Shown here: positions 17,445-27,838 of the stretch, one piece after another
How the letters are laid out: every line of letters begins with the position of its first letter
How positions within the stretch are numbered: the first letter of the stretch is position 1
Assembly: GCF_900101985.1 (NCBI RefSeq)
Contig: NZ_FNAR01000005.1
Span: forward strand, 1-64,000
Direction of reading: 5' to 3'
Source of the DNA: Bhargavaea beijingensis
GTDB lineage: Bacteria > Bacillota > Bacilli > Bacillales_A > Planococcaceae
DNA length: 64,000 nucleotides
Program-made: the position numbers and the translations under genes
Notes under the pieces: generated by a model
Told to the model about the DNA's origin: nothing
What the model saw: the letters and a program-made list of their open reading frames with translations, nothing else
Databases searched by the model: none

Positions 17445-18161
17445 ATGCAAAAAAAACAACAACTGATGGCGATGATCCGGGATGAGATGCCCCACATTTT
17501 GCGCGGCATTGACGAACAAATGGTGGCTGCAAGAGCTGCAGGGGAGATGGAAGAAGTCCGGGAACTTCACGCACTCCGGTCAGAACTTGCCCAGGTCGAT
17601 ACGACCGGTATTTTCGACCGCCTGGTATTCGACTTGGCGACATTCACTCTGCCCGAAGCATCGATTGTAGATCAGCCCAATAACCGTCCGCCGTTCATCA
17701 TCCGGCCGAGAACGGATGCCCAATTGGAATGCTGCCTTGCAGAAGCAGACACGGCAAGCGGAGCAGCCCGGGAAAACGGAGGGTACTACGATCCATGCGG
17801 CTGTGGCCCGGGTCCGGTCCCGGCAGATCCATTCGACCTCAAAGCCTGCGGGTTCATTAACTGGTACCTGAGGTTCTTCCTGAACACGACACTGATCAGA
17901 AGAAACGAGACTTGCGGCAGTACGAACAGGCTGCCATTCACTGCAACCGGCACCACCTGTGTGGACAACGTCCTTTGCAGGAATGTGGAGGATCTGGCAA
18001 GGTGTCCCGAAGAAGATCTTTGCAAAGTCCGCTCCATCGCAATCCGCTGCAAAGATTGCCCGCTTGCCCAAGCCTTGGTCGACAACAAACAAATCGTCAC
18101 GTACCTGATCATCTTCCTTCTGCCGCGATGCGAATCCGCTGCAGCCAACGGAGCCCTGTGA
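17445..18161 (+). CDS. Cysteine-rich protein of unknown function
   Basis: A 238-residue protein with a helical, charged N-terminal third and a C-terminal two thirds holding all 13 cysteines, including CC, CGC and CKDC groupings and a run of six cysteines within about 40 residues (TTC to KDC). A hydrophobic stretch near the C-terminus (IVTYLIIFLLP) precedes a last PRCES. It has no signal peptide. GGAGGAGGTGAGAAGC directly before the ATG at 17445 fixes the start. A terminator follows. Metal binding or disulfide-linked assembly (as in coat-like proteins) is possible; I do not recognise the family. Confidence 0.7.
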   Translation: MQKKQQLMAMIRDEMPHILRGIDEQMVAARAAGEMEEVRELHALRSELAQVDTTGIFDRLVFDLATFTLPEASIVDQPNNRPPFIIRPRTDAQLECCLAEADTASGAARENGGYYDPCGCGPGPVPADPFDLKACGFINWYLRFFLNTTLIRRNETCGSTNRLPFTATGTTCVDNVLCRNVEDLARCPEEDLCKVRSIAIRCKDCPLAQALVDNKQIVTYLIIFLLPRCESAAANGAL

Positions 18162-18182
18162 CGCACCATCCGGTAAAACAGA

Positions 18183-18214
18183 GGAGCCTGCCCGAAAAGG
18201 GGGGCTCCTTTTCC
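18183..18214 (+). terminator. Terminator after the cysteine-rich gene
   Basis: GGAGCC..CCC pairs with GGGG.GGCTCC around GAAAA, followed by TTTTCC. Confidence 0.85.
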
Positions 18215-18358
18215 AGATTGGCGCAATCATTCGTCAAAATGATGCAAAGCCGGTCCTTCCGCGGCATCATCTGCCTCTGGTTGGGCCGGGTGGTGGAAGG
18301 GTATAGTCATGTTAATATATAGTTAGTGTAAATTCTGAACGTGGAAGAAGGGATTCTG

Positions 18359-19840
18359 ATGTCGATGAAATACGCAGACGACAGTCTGATGCTCCATACA
18401 GACTTGTATCAGATCAATATGGCCGAGACGTACTGGGCGGACGGCGTCCATGAGCGGCGCGCGGTTTTCGATCTGTATTTCCGCAAGTTGCCGTTCGGGA
18501 ACGGTTATGCCGTGTTTGCCGGGCTGGAACGGGTATTGGAATACTTGAAGGGGTTCCGCTTCACGGAAAGTGACCTGGCCTATCTTCGGGATGAAGTGGG
18601 CTACCGGGATGATTTCCTGTCGTATCTGGCAGACCTCCGTTTTACCGGAGATGTCTACTCCATGGTCGAGGGGGAGCTGGTTTTCAGCAATGAGCCGATC
18701 ATCCGGATCGAGGCGCCGCTGATCCAGGCACAGCTCGTCGAAACCGCGCTTCTGAATATCGTCAATTACCAGACACTCATCGCAACAAAGGCAAGCCGGA
18801 TCAAGCAGGTCGTGAAAGACGATGTCGTCATGGAGTTCGGATCGCGCCGCGCACAAGAGATGGACGCAGCGATCTGGGGCGCCCGCGCTGCCGTGATCGG
18901 CGGTGTCGAGGCGACGAGCAACGTCCGGGCGGGTAAGCTGTTCGACATTCCGGTCGCCGGAACGCACGCCCACTCGATGGTGCAGGCGTATGAGAGCGAG
19001 TATGAAGCGTTCCACGCGTACGCGCGCAGGCACAAGGATTGTGTGTTCCTGGTCGATACGTACGACACGATCAAGATCGGCGTGCCGACCGCCATCCGGG
19101 TGGCGAAGGAACTCGGTGACAAGATCAACTTTATCGGCATCCGGCTCGACAGCGGGGACATCGCCTACCTGTCGAAGGAATCCCGGCGAATGCTGGATGA
19201 GGCCGGTTTTCCGGATGCCAAGATCATCGTCTCGAACGACTTGGATGAGTACACGATCATGAACCTGCAGATGCAGGGGGCGAAGGTGGATCAGTGGGGG
19301 ATCGGAACAAAGCTGATCACCGCCTACGACCAGCCGGCGCTCGGCGCGGTGTACAAACTCGTCGCGATTGAGAATGACGCAGGCGTGATGGAGGACCGGA
19401 TCAAAATCTCTTCGACCGCCGAAAAAGTGACCACACCGGGCGTCAAGAAAGTGTACCGGATCATCGACCGGGAAAACGGACGGGCGGAAGGCGACTACAT
19501 CACCATGTGGGACGAGAAGCCGGAAGAGGAAGAACGCATCAAGATGTTCCACCCCGTCCACATATTCATCTCGAAGTTCGTGACCAACTTCGAAGCGGTG
19601 AATCTTCACCAGCACGTTGTCCGCGAAGGGGAGATCGTCTACGAGCTTCCGGAGCTTACGGAAATCGTGGAGTTTGCCCACGGACAGCTTGGCCTTCTTT
19701 GGGACGAGTACAAGCGCTCGCTCAATCCGGAGGAATATCCGGTCGACCTTAGCCAGAAGTGCTGGGACAACAAGATGCGGAACATCCACGAGGTCCAGGA
19801 TCGCATCCGTGAATTCCAGGCAAACGGAACGGAAGGCTGA
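18359..19840 (+). CDS. pncB: Nicotinate phosphoribosyltransferase
   Basis: This 493-residue enzyme converts nicotinate and PRPP to nicotinate mononucleotide, the entry step of the Preiss-Handler NAD salvage route. Visible family features are the N-terminal LHTDLYQINMAETYW, the EFGSRRAQ motif, GTHAHSMVQAY, and the phosphate-binding segment around IRLDSGDIAYL. The ATG at 18359 has AAGAAGGG six bases upstream; a GTG six codons earlier is less likely. Thirty-three bases separate it from nadE, so the two form a salvage operon: nicotinate to NaMN here, final amidation by NadE. Confidence 0.95.
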   Translation: MSMKYADDSLMLHTDLYQINMAETYWADGVHERRAVFDLYFRKLPFGNGYAVFAGLERVLEYLKGFRFTESDLAYLRDEVGYRDDFLSYLADLRFTGDVYSMVEGELVFSNEPIIRIEAPLIQAQLVETALLNIVNYQTLIATKASRIKQVVKDDVVMEFGSRRAQEMDAAIWGARAAVIGGVEATSNVRAGKLFDIPVAGTHAHSMVQAYESEYEAFHAYARRHKDCVFLVDTYDTIKIGVPTAIRVAKELGDKINFIGIRLDSGDIAYLSKESRRMLDEAGFPDAKIIVSNDLDEYTIMNLQMQGAKVDQWGIGTKLITAYDQPALGAVYKLVAIENDAGVMEDRIKISSTAEKVTTPGVKKVYRIIDRENGRAEGDYITMWDEKPEEEERIKMFHPVHIFISKFVTNFEAVNLHQHVVREGEIVYELPELTEIVEFAHGQLGLLWDEYKRSLNPEEYPVDLSQKCWDNKMRNIHEVQDRIREFQANGTEG

Positions 19841-19873
19841 CCCCCGGCTGAGTTTAAAGGAGGAAGAAGCACC

Positions 19874-20701
19874 ATGACATTGCAGGAAGAGATTATCCGA
19901 GAGCTGAAAGTAAAGCCCGAGATCGATCCGCAGGAAGAGATCCGCGTGTCGGTTGAGTTCATGAAAGACTACGCGCGTGCCCATCCGTTTCTGGAAGGGT
20001 TCGTGCTCGGCATCTCCGGAGGCCAGGACTCGACGCTCGCCGGCAAGCTTGCCCAGATGGCCGTGGACGAGCTGAACGAAGAGGAAAACACCGAACGGTA
20101 TCAGTTCCATGCAGTCCGTCTCCCATACGGCGAGCAATTTGACGAACAAGACGTCGATGACGCCATGGCGTTCATTTCGCCATCCGAATCGTACCGGGTC
20201 GACATCAGGCCGGCGGTCGATGCGAGTGCCGCAGCATTGGCAAAAGCGGGCGTCCCCCTCGTCGATTTCGTGAAGGGGAATGAGAAAGCGCGCGAGCGGA
20301 TGAAGGCACAGTTTGCCATCGCCGCAATGAAAAAGGCCGTTGTGATCGGCACCGACCACGCCGCGGAAGCGATCACCGGCTTCTATACAAAGTTCGGCGA
20401 CGGCGCAGCCGACATCATGCCGCTTTTCCGCCTGAACAAGCGGCAAGGCCGGGCGTTGCTGAAGGAGCTCGGATGCCCAGAGCACCTTTATAACAAGGTC
20501 CCGACCGCCGATCTCGAGGAAGACCGCCCGGCCATCCCGGACGAAGTCGCCCTCGGCCTGACCTATGATGACATCGACGATTACCTGGAAGGCAAGACAA
20601 TCTCTCCGGAAGCGCGGGAGAAACTGGAAGACTACTACCTCAAATCCCGCCACAAGCGCCACCTTCCGATTAACGTCTATGATGATTTCTGGAGAAACTG
20701 A
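19874..20701 (+). CDS. nadE: NH3-dependent NAD synthetase
   Basis: A 275-residue adenine-alpha-hydrolase-like enzyme that amidates nicotinic acid adenine dinucleotide to NAD using ammonia and ATP. The PP-loop SGGQDST starts at residue 48, and the ammonia-type enzyme length (no glutaminase domain) matches B. subtilis NadE. AAAGGAGGAAG precedes the ATG. It is the second gene of the pncB-nadE unit and is followed by a terminator. Confidence 0.95.
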   Translation: MTLQEEIIRELKVKPEIDPQEEIRVSVEFMKDYARAHPFLEGFVLGISGGQDSTLAGKLAQMAVDELNEEENTERYQFHAVRLPYGEQFDEQDVDDAMAFISPSESYRVDIRPAVDASAAALAKAGVPLVDFVKGNEKARERMKAQFAIAAMKKAVVIGTDHAAEAITGFYTKFGDGAADIMPLFRLNKRQGRALLKELGCPEHLYNKVPTADLEEDRPAIPDEVALGLTYDDIDDYLEGKTISPEAREKLEDYYLKSRHKRHLPINVYDDFWRN

Positions 20702-20713
20702 TGAACGAGCCCC

Positions 20714-20744
20714 AACCCGCCTGGCTGCCTGCCGGCGGGTTTTA
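20714..20744 (+). terminator. Terminator after nadE
   Basis: AACCCGCC and GGCGGGTT form an eight-pair stem 12 bases after the nadE stop, followed by TTATT. Confidence 0.8.
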
Positions 20745-20795
20745 TTGATTGCCGTGGAGGAAGAAGACGGCCTGGCTTGTGCCCTGTGCCGGTTA

Positions 20796-21126
20796 GGTTT
20801 CGCCATTCAGGCTTCCGGTTTCGTCATTTGGGCTCCCAGTTTCGTCATTCGCCCGCGCAGTTTCGTCATTCCCGCTCCCGGCTTCACCATTCATCCGACC
20901 AGTCCCTTCGCTTGTTCCAATGTCGCCACCCGACCCATCCAACCCGCCACCTTTGTCTCCGATTCCGGCACCCAGGGCATCGTCCCCCCACCGAGCCCCC
21001 AACCTCCGCCACTTCGCTTGAAGTCTCATCATTCCTGCGCCCAGTTTCGTCATTCAGGCTTCCAGTTTCATCATTCGCCCGCCCGGTTTCATCATTCACT
21101 CCGCCAGCCGCGTCACTCGCGCGCCC
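20796..21126. repeat. Phased short-repeat array B (RGTTTCRTCATTC words)
   Basis: This is the main content of a 568-base gap between nadE and the MoxR gene. Ten units of exactly 21 bases carry the word RGTTTCRTCATTC plus eight variable, C-rich bases: five at 20796-20900 and five at 21022-21126. About 120 bases between them are C-rich and decayed. Because 21 is a multiple of three, the minus strand reads as a repeating NDETG-like peptide, but there is no start signal. Function unknown. Confidence 0.8.
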
Positions 21127-21269
21127 AGCCTCCTGCCCGAAACCATTTCATCCTCCTTTGGAACCTCCTCAGATTGACCCATGACGTGCCTTCCACTAAA
21201 CTGAAAACAGACTATATAATTTCCAGCAGACCGGCCGGGAAACCGGATAAAGACAGGGGGAACCCGATA

Positions 21270-22216
<947 letters not shown>

Positions 22217-22220
<4 letters not shown>

Positions 22221-23416
22221 AGCCGTTTCTCCGCAAGGCGGATCCGCTGTTCCGCCTCATCGGGATCATCGTCGTTCTGGCCGGGGCCTTTGCCTACGCC
22301 CGGTTCCAGGGCGGTGCCGTCAGCTGGACGGTGTTTTACATGGTGCTGCCGTTCGGCCTATATGGAATTTTTCTGTACATCTATCCGCTGCGGGCGGTCA
22401 CCGCGGAGCGGGAAGTGGGCCGGCGGGAAATCCCATACGGCAGTCCGCTCAGGTCGACAGTCCGGCTCCAGCGGCGATTCATGTTCCCGCTTCTCTACAT
22501 CTCCGTGAAAGAGGTCGCACAAAGCGCCACACAGATTCCGATGCCTTCGACGCTGTTTGTCTGGGGATTCCGCAGACGGAAGGAATGGACGTATGAGACC
22601 GCGCCGCTAAAGCGCGGGGAGCATGTGCTGGAAGGAATCGAAATCGAGGCGGCGGACTTTTTCGGGTGGATGCGGAAACGCCGCTTCATCCCCCTCCGCC
22701 AGACCGTCACCGTCCTGCCGAAGGTGACCGACATGCGGGAGGTCCCGTCCGCGGCATCCGAAGAACGGGGCAGCGCGGCAGCCTCATTTGCATCCGTAAA
22801 GGAATCATCAGTCGCGACAGGAATCCGCGACTATCAGCCGGGGGACCGGCTGTCGCGCATCCACTGGCCGGCGTTCGCCAGGACGGGGGAGCTCCACTCG
22901 AAAGAGCTTGAAGACAGGCGGGCACAGGACCTTCTGCTCGTCCTGGACGGCTCGCCGTCCCCGCAGTTTGAGGAACAGGTCGGCTTCGCGGCGTCCATCC
23001 TGAAAAAGTCGGTTGAAACGCACTCTGCCGCAGGCTTCCTGAGCCTCGGGGAGTCGGGAATGGCTATCCCCCGTGTGGAAGGGCCGGACAGCCTCCGGTC
23101 GGCGATGCTTCACCTGGCGCGGTTCAGCCCAACGCCTGCCGGAGGGCATCTGCCGCCGGCGGGCAGCCGTTCGCTTGCCGCGGCCCGTACGATGACCGTC
23201 ATCACGGGACCGCTCACGGAGGCTTGGGTGGCCGCATTTCTCCGGGAAGCCCGGCAGGTTTCCGGCGGCATCCTCTTTTCCGTACTCGGGAAAGGGGAGC
23301 ATCCGGGACGCGGTGCCCTGGAAGCCGCGCGGGCAGCCATTGCCGCCGGATTTGACGTCCGGTTCATCACGGAACGGGAATTCGGGGAACCGGAAAGGGG
23401 GGAGATGGGCAGATGA
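22217..23416 (+). CDS. yeaD: DUF58 domain membrane protein
   Basis: A 399-residue protein with two N-terminal membrane helices (about 12-32 and 40-58) and a C-terminal DUF58/von Willebrand-like domain. The conserved DUF58 motif is RDYQPGDRLSRIHWPA. Family members work with MoxR ATPases; the molecular role is not established. It overlaps both neighbours by four bases (ATGA at each end), so the three genes are translationally coupled. Confidence 0.88.
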
Positions 23417-25590
23417 GCCAGAAAACGGTTGACCGGTTGTTTTTGGGTCTCATATATATGCTGGTCGTCCTCCTCGTCAGGGAGTGGCTGCTGCCGATCA
23501 CCGAATTGACCGGGACAGGCCATATCACGCTGTTTGTCATCTTTGTCGCGCTTTGCTTTGCCTTCCCGCTTTTCGGTGCGCCCTGGTGGGTATCAGGCCC
23601 GGCCAAGCTGATTTATGCTGTCTGGTTTGTCGCCCATGCCCACATGGACGGTCCGGCGACGCCTGTCGCATCTGTGTCGTTTTTCCTCAGCGACCTTGTC
23701 CGGAATGCCGGGCTTCTTGTCACGGGCGAGCTCGGAAGGATCACCGACCCATTCCGGACGGTGCTGTTCCTCGCACTTCTCTGGATGGCGTCCTACCTGA
23801 TCCAGTATTGGATCAACCTCAAGATGTCCGTCCTCATTTTCTACGGAATGACGGTCATCTTTATCACGGTGCTGGACACATTCAGCCCATACAGTGCGGA
23901 TGCGGCGATTCTCCGCATCCTGGTGATCGGGTTTCTGCTGCTCGGGCTCACGTTCCTCGCGAAGCTGGCGGATAACCAAAGAAAGCGGCCGGGCCTGCCG
24001 GCATTTCTGCTCATGACGATTCCGCTGCTCGTGCTGGTCACGGCGGCGGGCGCGGTGAGCCAGTTCCTGCCGAAGTCCGATCCCGCCTGGCCGGACCCTG
24101 TCCCGTTCATCAAGTCGTTCGCCGAAGGGGCGGGTGACGGACTCGGGCGCGGTGCCGGGAAGATCGGCTACGGCGAGGACGACACGATGCTCGGAGGGCC
24201 GTTTGTCGGCGACGACACGGTCGTCTTCGAAGCGACGGCGGAGCGGGGCCAATACTGGAAAGTCGAGACGAAAGACACCTACACGTCGCGCGGCTGGATC
24301 CATTCCTCGGAAGAGCAGGAACTGCTCCCGGTCGGTGAAGAGAGGCCGATCGATGAGCCGCTGCTTGCGGGTACGACCCGGGGGGAGGACACGGCGACGC
24401 TTTCGATGCAACTGGACTTTGAGTTCATCGTGAGGCCGTATGGTTCGACGATTCCGGAAGGCCCCGAAGGCACCGATTTCCTGCAGGAAGCCGGCACGGG
24501 AAAGGTCATTCCGTTCGTGAACAATGCGCCTGCCGTGCTGGACGCGTACAGCGTGGCCTATGAGGAGCCGGCCTACAGCCTGACCGCCCTCCGGAACACG
24601 GCGCCGGATACGCTTCCGGAAGGGGAGTTTGCCCAGTACCTGCAGCTGCCGGACGGCCTGCCGCAGCGCGTCCATGACCTGTCCCTTGAAATCACGGGCA
24701 GGGAAGAGACGCTATACGGGAAAGCCCGCGCGGTCGAGCAGTACTTCAGGCAAAACGGTTTCGTCTATGACCAGGCCAACGTCGCTTCTCCGGGAGCCGG
24801 AGAAGATTTCGCCGACCATTTCCTGTTCGAGACAAAGCGCGGATACTGCGATCACTTCTCGACGTCGATGGTCGTCCTTCTCCGCTCGGCAGGCGTTCCG
24901 GCCCGCTGGGTAAAGGGCTTCAACGAAGGCGAGGAAATCGGCCGCAATGATGCCGGCCGCCAGTTCGAGGTCACGAACAACAACGCCCACTCCTGGGTGG
25001 AAGCGTACATGCCGGGTGTCGGCTGGATGCCGTTCGAGCCGACGATCGGTTTTGACGGAGCGGGCGGCATCGACTACGACCTGGATCTTGAAGAAATGAC
25101 GGAAGAAGAAACACAGGAGATGGACGAAGCGGCCAAGCCGGAACAGGCAGAAAAGGAAAAAACACCGGCCGCCTCCAAAGGGGAAGGCTTCTGGAAATCC
25201 CTCGGCGGCCGGATCGCGGAAAACAGCCGCGCCATCTACATCGGGCTTGCCGTGCTCGCGGCGGCGGCGCTTGCCGCTTTCCTTCTGCGGGACAAATGGC
25301 TGCCGAGAGTGATGGTCGCCCGGTTCCGGAAACGGGAGCTCGACCGCGAAGGATTCGAGCGGTCGTATGGCCGGCTGCTCGGAAGGCTCCGGCGCTACGG
25401 CCTTCCGAAGGAGGACGGAAAGACGCTGTCCGCCTATGCGCGCGAAGTGGACGCGCACTTTGGCGGGAGCGACATGAGGCGACTGACCGAAGCATACGAG
25501 TCGGTCGTTTATGGCGGCCGGGACACCGTCCTCCATGAACAGGCGGTACGGGAAAGTTGGGAAAATTTAATCAACAGGACCACCGGTTGA
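23413..25590 (+). CDS. yebA: Membrane transglutaminase-like cysteine protein (DUF3488/DUF4129)
   Basis: A 725-residue protein with about six N-terminal membrane helices, an extracytoplasmic transglutaminase-like domain, another membrane helix (around 614-634) and a cytoplasmic DUF4129-type tail. The catalytic Cys479 (RGYCDHFS) and His526 (NNNAHSWVE) are present, followed by GWMPFEPT. It may cleave or cross-link envelope peptides; the substrate is not known for the family. Third gene of the MoxR-DUF58 unit. Confidence 0.88.
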   Translation: MSQKTVDRLFLGLIYMLVVLLVREWLLPITELTGTGHITLFVIFVALCFAFPLFGAPWWVSGPAKLIYAVWFVAHAHMDGPATPVASVSFFLSDLVRNAGLLVTGELGRITDPFRTVLFLALLWMASYLIQYWINLKMSVLIFYGMTVIFITVLDTFSPYSADAAILRILVIGFLLLGLTFLAKLADNQRKRPGLPAFLLMTIPLLVLVTAAGAVSQFLPKSDPAWPDPVPFIKSFAEGAGDGLGRGAGKIGYGEDDTMLGGPFVGDDTVVFEATAERGQYWKVETKDTYTSRGWIHSSEEQELLPVGEERPIDEPLLAGTTRGEDTATLSMQLDFEFIVRPYGSTIPEGPEGTDFLQEAGTGKVIPFVNNAPAVLDAYSVAYEEPAYSLTALRNTAPDTLPEGEFAQYLQLPDGLPQRVHDLSLEITGREETLYGKARAVEQYFRQNGFVYDQANVASPGAGEDFADHFLFETKRGYCDHFSTSMVVLLRSAGVPARWVKGFNEGEEIGRNDAGRQFEVTNNNAHSWVEAYMPGVGWMPFEPTIGFDGAGGIDYDLDLEEMTEEETQEMDEAAKPEQAEKEKTPAASKGEGFWKSLGGRIAENSRAIYIGLAVLAAAALAAFLLRDKWLPRVMVARFRKRELDREGFERSYGRLLGRLRRYGLPKEDGKTLSAYAREVDAHFGGSDMRRLTEAYESVVYGGRDTVLHEQAVRESWENLINRTTG

Positions 25591-25615
25591 TTTTCGGGGC
25601 GGCAAGAGGTAAACT
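25587..25615 (+). promoter_or_regulatory. Promoter of guaA
   Basis: TTGATT, 17 bases, TAAACT. It overlaps the end of the transglutaminase gene and starts a leader that carries the guanine riboswitch. Confidence 0.65.
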
Positions 25616-25640
25616 GACTAAAAATCGGATAGACCGGGTC

Positions 25641-25750
25641 GCCCTCATATAAGTCCGGAAATATGGTCCGGATGTCTCTACCAGGCCGCCGTAAATGGCC
25701 TGTCTATGAAGGCGGATGCCATACGTGCGTGCACGGGGCATCCGCTTTTT
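25641..25750 (+). promoter_or_regulatory. Guanine riboswitch upstream of guaA
   Basis: A purine riboswitch aptamer at 25641-25713 has P1 GCCCTCATA/TATGAAGGC, P2 loop AAATATGG, the junction TCTCTACC, P3 CAGGCC/GGCCTG and J3/1 TCTAT. The specificity base in J3/1 is C, which indicates guanine. A terminator GCGGATGCC/GGGCATCCGC with TTTTT follows at 25712-25750. Guanine should stop guaA transcription. Confidence 0.93.
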
Positions 25751-25831
25751 GGATGGAGATGAGAACGCGCGGAAGCTTTTTTCTGCGCGTTTTTATATTG
25801 ACCCGGTCTGACAGGAAAAGGTGGAATACAC

Positions 25832-27385
25832 GTGTCTGCAGAATCCCTCTTGCTGGAACAGGAAAAAATCGTCGTCCTCGATTTCGGCAGCCAGTACAAC
25901 CAGCTCATCACCCGCCGCATCCGTGAGTTCGGCGTTTACTCCGAGCTTCACCCGCATACCGTCACCGCAGAAGACATCAAAGGGATGAACGCGGCCGGCA
26001 TCATCTTCTCCGGCGGCCCGAACTCGGTCTATGGCGAAACGGCCTTCACCGTCGATCCGGCCATCTTCGACCTCGGCATCCCGGTGCTCGGCATCTGCTA
26101 CGGCATGCAGCTCATGGCCCATCACTTCGGCGGCAAGGTGGAACGGTCGTCCCGCCGCGAGTATGGCAAGTCCGAGATGAACGTCGAGGAAGGCGCAAGC
26201 CTGTTCGAAGGCCAGCCATCCGACCAAGTCGTCTGGATGAGCCACGGCGACCATGTCACTTCGGTACCGGAAGGGTTTGTGACGGTCGCGACCAGCCCGA
26301 GCTGTGCCATTGCGGCGATGGAAGACCCGTCCCGCGGCATGTACGCGGTCCAGTACCACCCGGAAGTCCGCCATTCCGTCAACGGCAACGACCTGCTCCG
26401 CCACTTCGTTTTCGGGATCTGCAAGGCGGAAGGCGGCTGGACGATCGGCAACTTCATCGACCTCGAAATCGAAAAGATCCGCCAGGAAGTCGGCGACAAG
26501 CAGGTGCTCTGCGCGCTGAGCGGCGGCGTGGACTCCTCCGTTGTCGCAGCCCTCATCCACCGTGCGATCGGCGACCAGCTGACGTGCATGTTCGTGGACC
26601 ACGGCCTGCTGCGCAAAGGCGAGGCGGACAGCGTCATGGAGACGTTCGTCGGCAAGTTCGATATGAAAGTCATCAAGATCGACGCGCAGGAACGCTTCCT
26701 TTCGAAGCTGGCGGGCGTGTCGGATCCCGAGAAAAAGCGCAAGATCATCGGCAACGAGTTCATCTATGTGTTCGACGAGGAAGCGGCCAAGCTCAAGGAC
26801 ATGGACTTCCTTGCGCAGGGCACGCTTTACACGGACATCATCGAATCCGGTACGGCGACCGCCCAGACGATCAAGTCGCACCACAACGTCGGCGGCCTTC
26901 CGGAAGACATGACATTCAAGCTCATCGAACCGCTGAACACGCTTTTCAAGGACGAAGTGCGGGCACTCGGCTCGGAACTCGGCCTTCCGGATGAAATCGT
27001 CTGGCGCCAGCCGTTCCCGGGACCGGGCCTCGGCATCCGCGTCCTCGGCGAAATCACCGAAGAAAAGCTGGAGATCGTCCGTGAATCCGACTTTATCCTG
27101 CGCGAAGAAATCGCAAAAGCTGGCCTAGACCGCGATATCTGGCAGTACTTCACCGTGCTCCCCGACATCCGCAGCGTCGGTGTCATGGGCGACGAGCGCA
27201 CGTACGACTACGCGATCGGCATCCGCGCCGTCACCTCAATCGACGGCATGACATCCGACTGGGCGCGAATCCCTTGGGATGTGCTTGAAAAGATCAGCAC
27301 GCGACTCGTCAACGAAGTGGACCACATCAACCGCGTCCTCTACGACGTCACGAGCAAGCCGCCTGCAACGATTGAATGGGAATAA
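25832..27385 (+). CDS. guaA: GMP synthase (glutamine-hydrolysing)
   Basis: A 517-residue two-domain enzyme converting XMP to GMP. The class I glutaminase domain has Cys89 (GICYGMQ), His176 and Glu178 (QYHPEV). The ATP pyrophosphatase domain has the P-loop SGGVDSS (230-236), and the C-terminal dimerisation domain ends TIEWE. The GTG at 25832 has AAAGGTGG upstream. It is a single-gene unit under a guanine riboswitch; B. subtilis guaA is at the same place but, as far as I recall, has no such riboswitch. Confidence 0.96.
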   Translation: MSAESLLLEQEKIVVLDFGSQYNQLITRRIREFGVYSELHPHTVTAEDIKGMNAAGIIFSGGPNSVYGETAFTVDPAIFDLGIPVLGICYGMQLMAHHFGGKVERSSRREYGKSEMNVEEGASLFEGQPSDQVVWMSHGDHVTSVPEGFVTVATSPSCAIAAMEDPSRGMYAVQYHPEVRHSVNGNDLLRHFVFGICKAEGGWTIGNFIDLEIEKIRQEVGDKQVLCALSGGVDSSVVAALIHRAIGDQLTCMFVDHGLLRKGEADSVMETFVGKFDMKVIKIDAQERFLSKLAGVSDPEKKRKIIGNEFIYVFDEEAAKLKDMDFLAQGTLYTDIIESGTATAQTIKSHHNVGGLPEDMTFKLIEPLNTLFKDEVRALGSELGLPDEIVWRQPFPGPGLGIRVLGEITEEKLEIVRESDFILREEIAKAGLDRDIWQYFTVLPDIRSVGVMGDERTYDYAIGIRAVTSIDGMTSDWARIPWDVLEKISTRLVNEVDHINRVLYDVTSKPPATIEWE

Positions 27386-27514
27386 CAAAAGCGGAGGGCG
27401 CCTGATCAGAGGCGACAAGCATAAGGCGGGACGCAGAGCGAAGCCAGCTTCGCGGCGCGGCACGACTTATGACCTCGAGCCTCTGGCGCCCGCAGCTGGA
27501 TGAAACAAAAGCGG
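27384..27514. repeat. Structured dispersed element after guaA with 11-bp flanking direct repeats
   Basis: The direct repeat AACAAAAGCGG occurs at 27384-27394 (overlapping the guaA stop) and at 27504-27514. Between them nested inverted repeats predict one long hairpin: GGGCGCC/GGCGCCC (27396/27485), AGAGGC/GCCTCT (27408/27479), CATAAG/CTTATG (27420/27466) and GCGAAG/CTTCGC (27438/27448). Similar elements are, from memory, scattered in intergenic DNA of many Bacillales. It could be a mobile miniature element or a processed RNA. Confidence 0.6.
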
Positions 27515-27548
27515 TCGACAAATCCAGCCTGATGATTTGAATTTATCC

Positions 27549-27592
27549 AAAAACGAACATTACCCTGTAAATATTGGGTAATGTTCGTTTTC
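27549..27592. promoter_or_regulatory. PurR operator (PurBox pair) upstream of pbuG
   Basis: Two inverted PurBoxes, CGAACATT at 27553-27560 and AATGTTCG at 27580-27587, are separated by 19 bases and flanked by A/T. They end seven bases before the -35 box of pbuG, like the PurR site of the pur operon below. The long inverted repeat ending in TTTT could also serve as a terminator for guaA transcripts. Confidence 0.8.
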
Positions 27593-27594
27593 TA

Positions 27595-27623
27595 TTGCGC
27601 TTCTATCGTTATTCCGCTATACT
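27595..27623 (+). promoter_or_regulatory. Promoter of pbuG
   Basis: TTGCGC, 17 bases, TATACT, directly after the PurR operator and about 30 bases before the riboswitch. Confidence 0.65.
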
Positions 27624-27648
27624 CTCTTTATCATCAAACATAATTTTA

Positions 27649-27801
27649 CCCGTCGTATAATACCGGAGATAGGGTCCGGAAGTTTCTACCGAGCCGCCGT
27701 AAATGGCTCGACTACGATCGGGGGCGTGCTTATTTGCATTTTCTGCATTTGGCGCGCCTCCTTTCCGGTAGGGCATGCGACAGATTGTTGCATGCCCTTT
27801 T
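27649..27801 (+). promoter_or_regulatory. Guanine riboswitch upstream of pbuG
   Basis: Aptamer at 27649-27723: P1 CCCGTCGTA/TACGATCGGG, P2 TCCGGA-type stem, junction GTTTCTACC, P3 CGAGCC/GGCTCG and J3/1 ACTAC with the guanine-specific C. A terminator GGGCATGC/GCATGCCC plus TTTT lies at 27771-27801. Confidence 0.95.
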
Positions 27802-27838
27802 CCTGTTTTCGGCAAGGCGGACAAAATAGGAGGCACTC

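Noticed and set aside
18281-18307. Promoter TTGGGC...TATAGT before pncB
   Set aside because: Spacing is only 15 bases and the -35 is poor; not listed as a feature.
20565-21269. Long N-terminal extension of the MoxR gene
   Set aside because: It runs through the end of nadE, a terminator and repeat array B, and has no ribosome binding site; the GTG at 21270 gives the family length.
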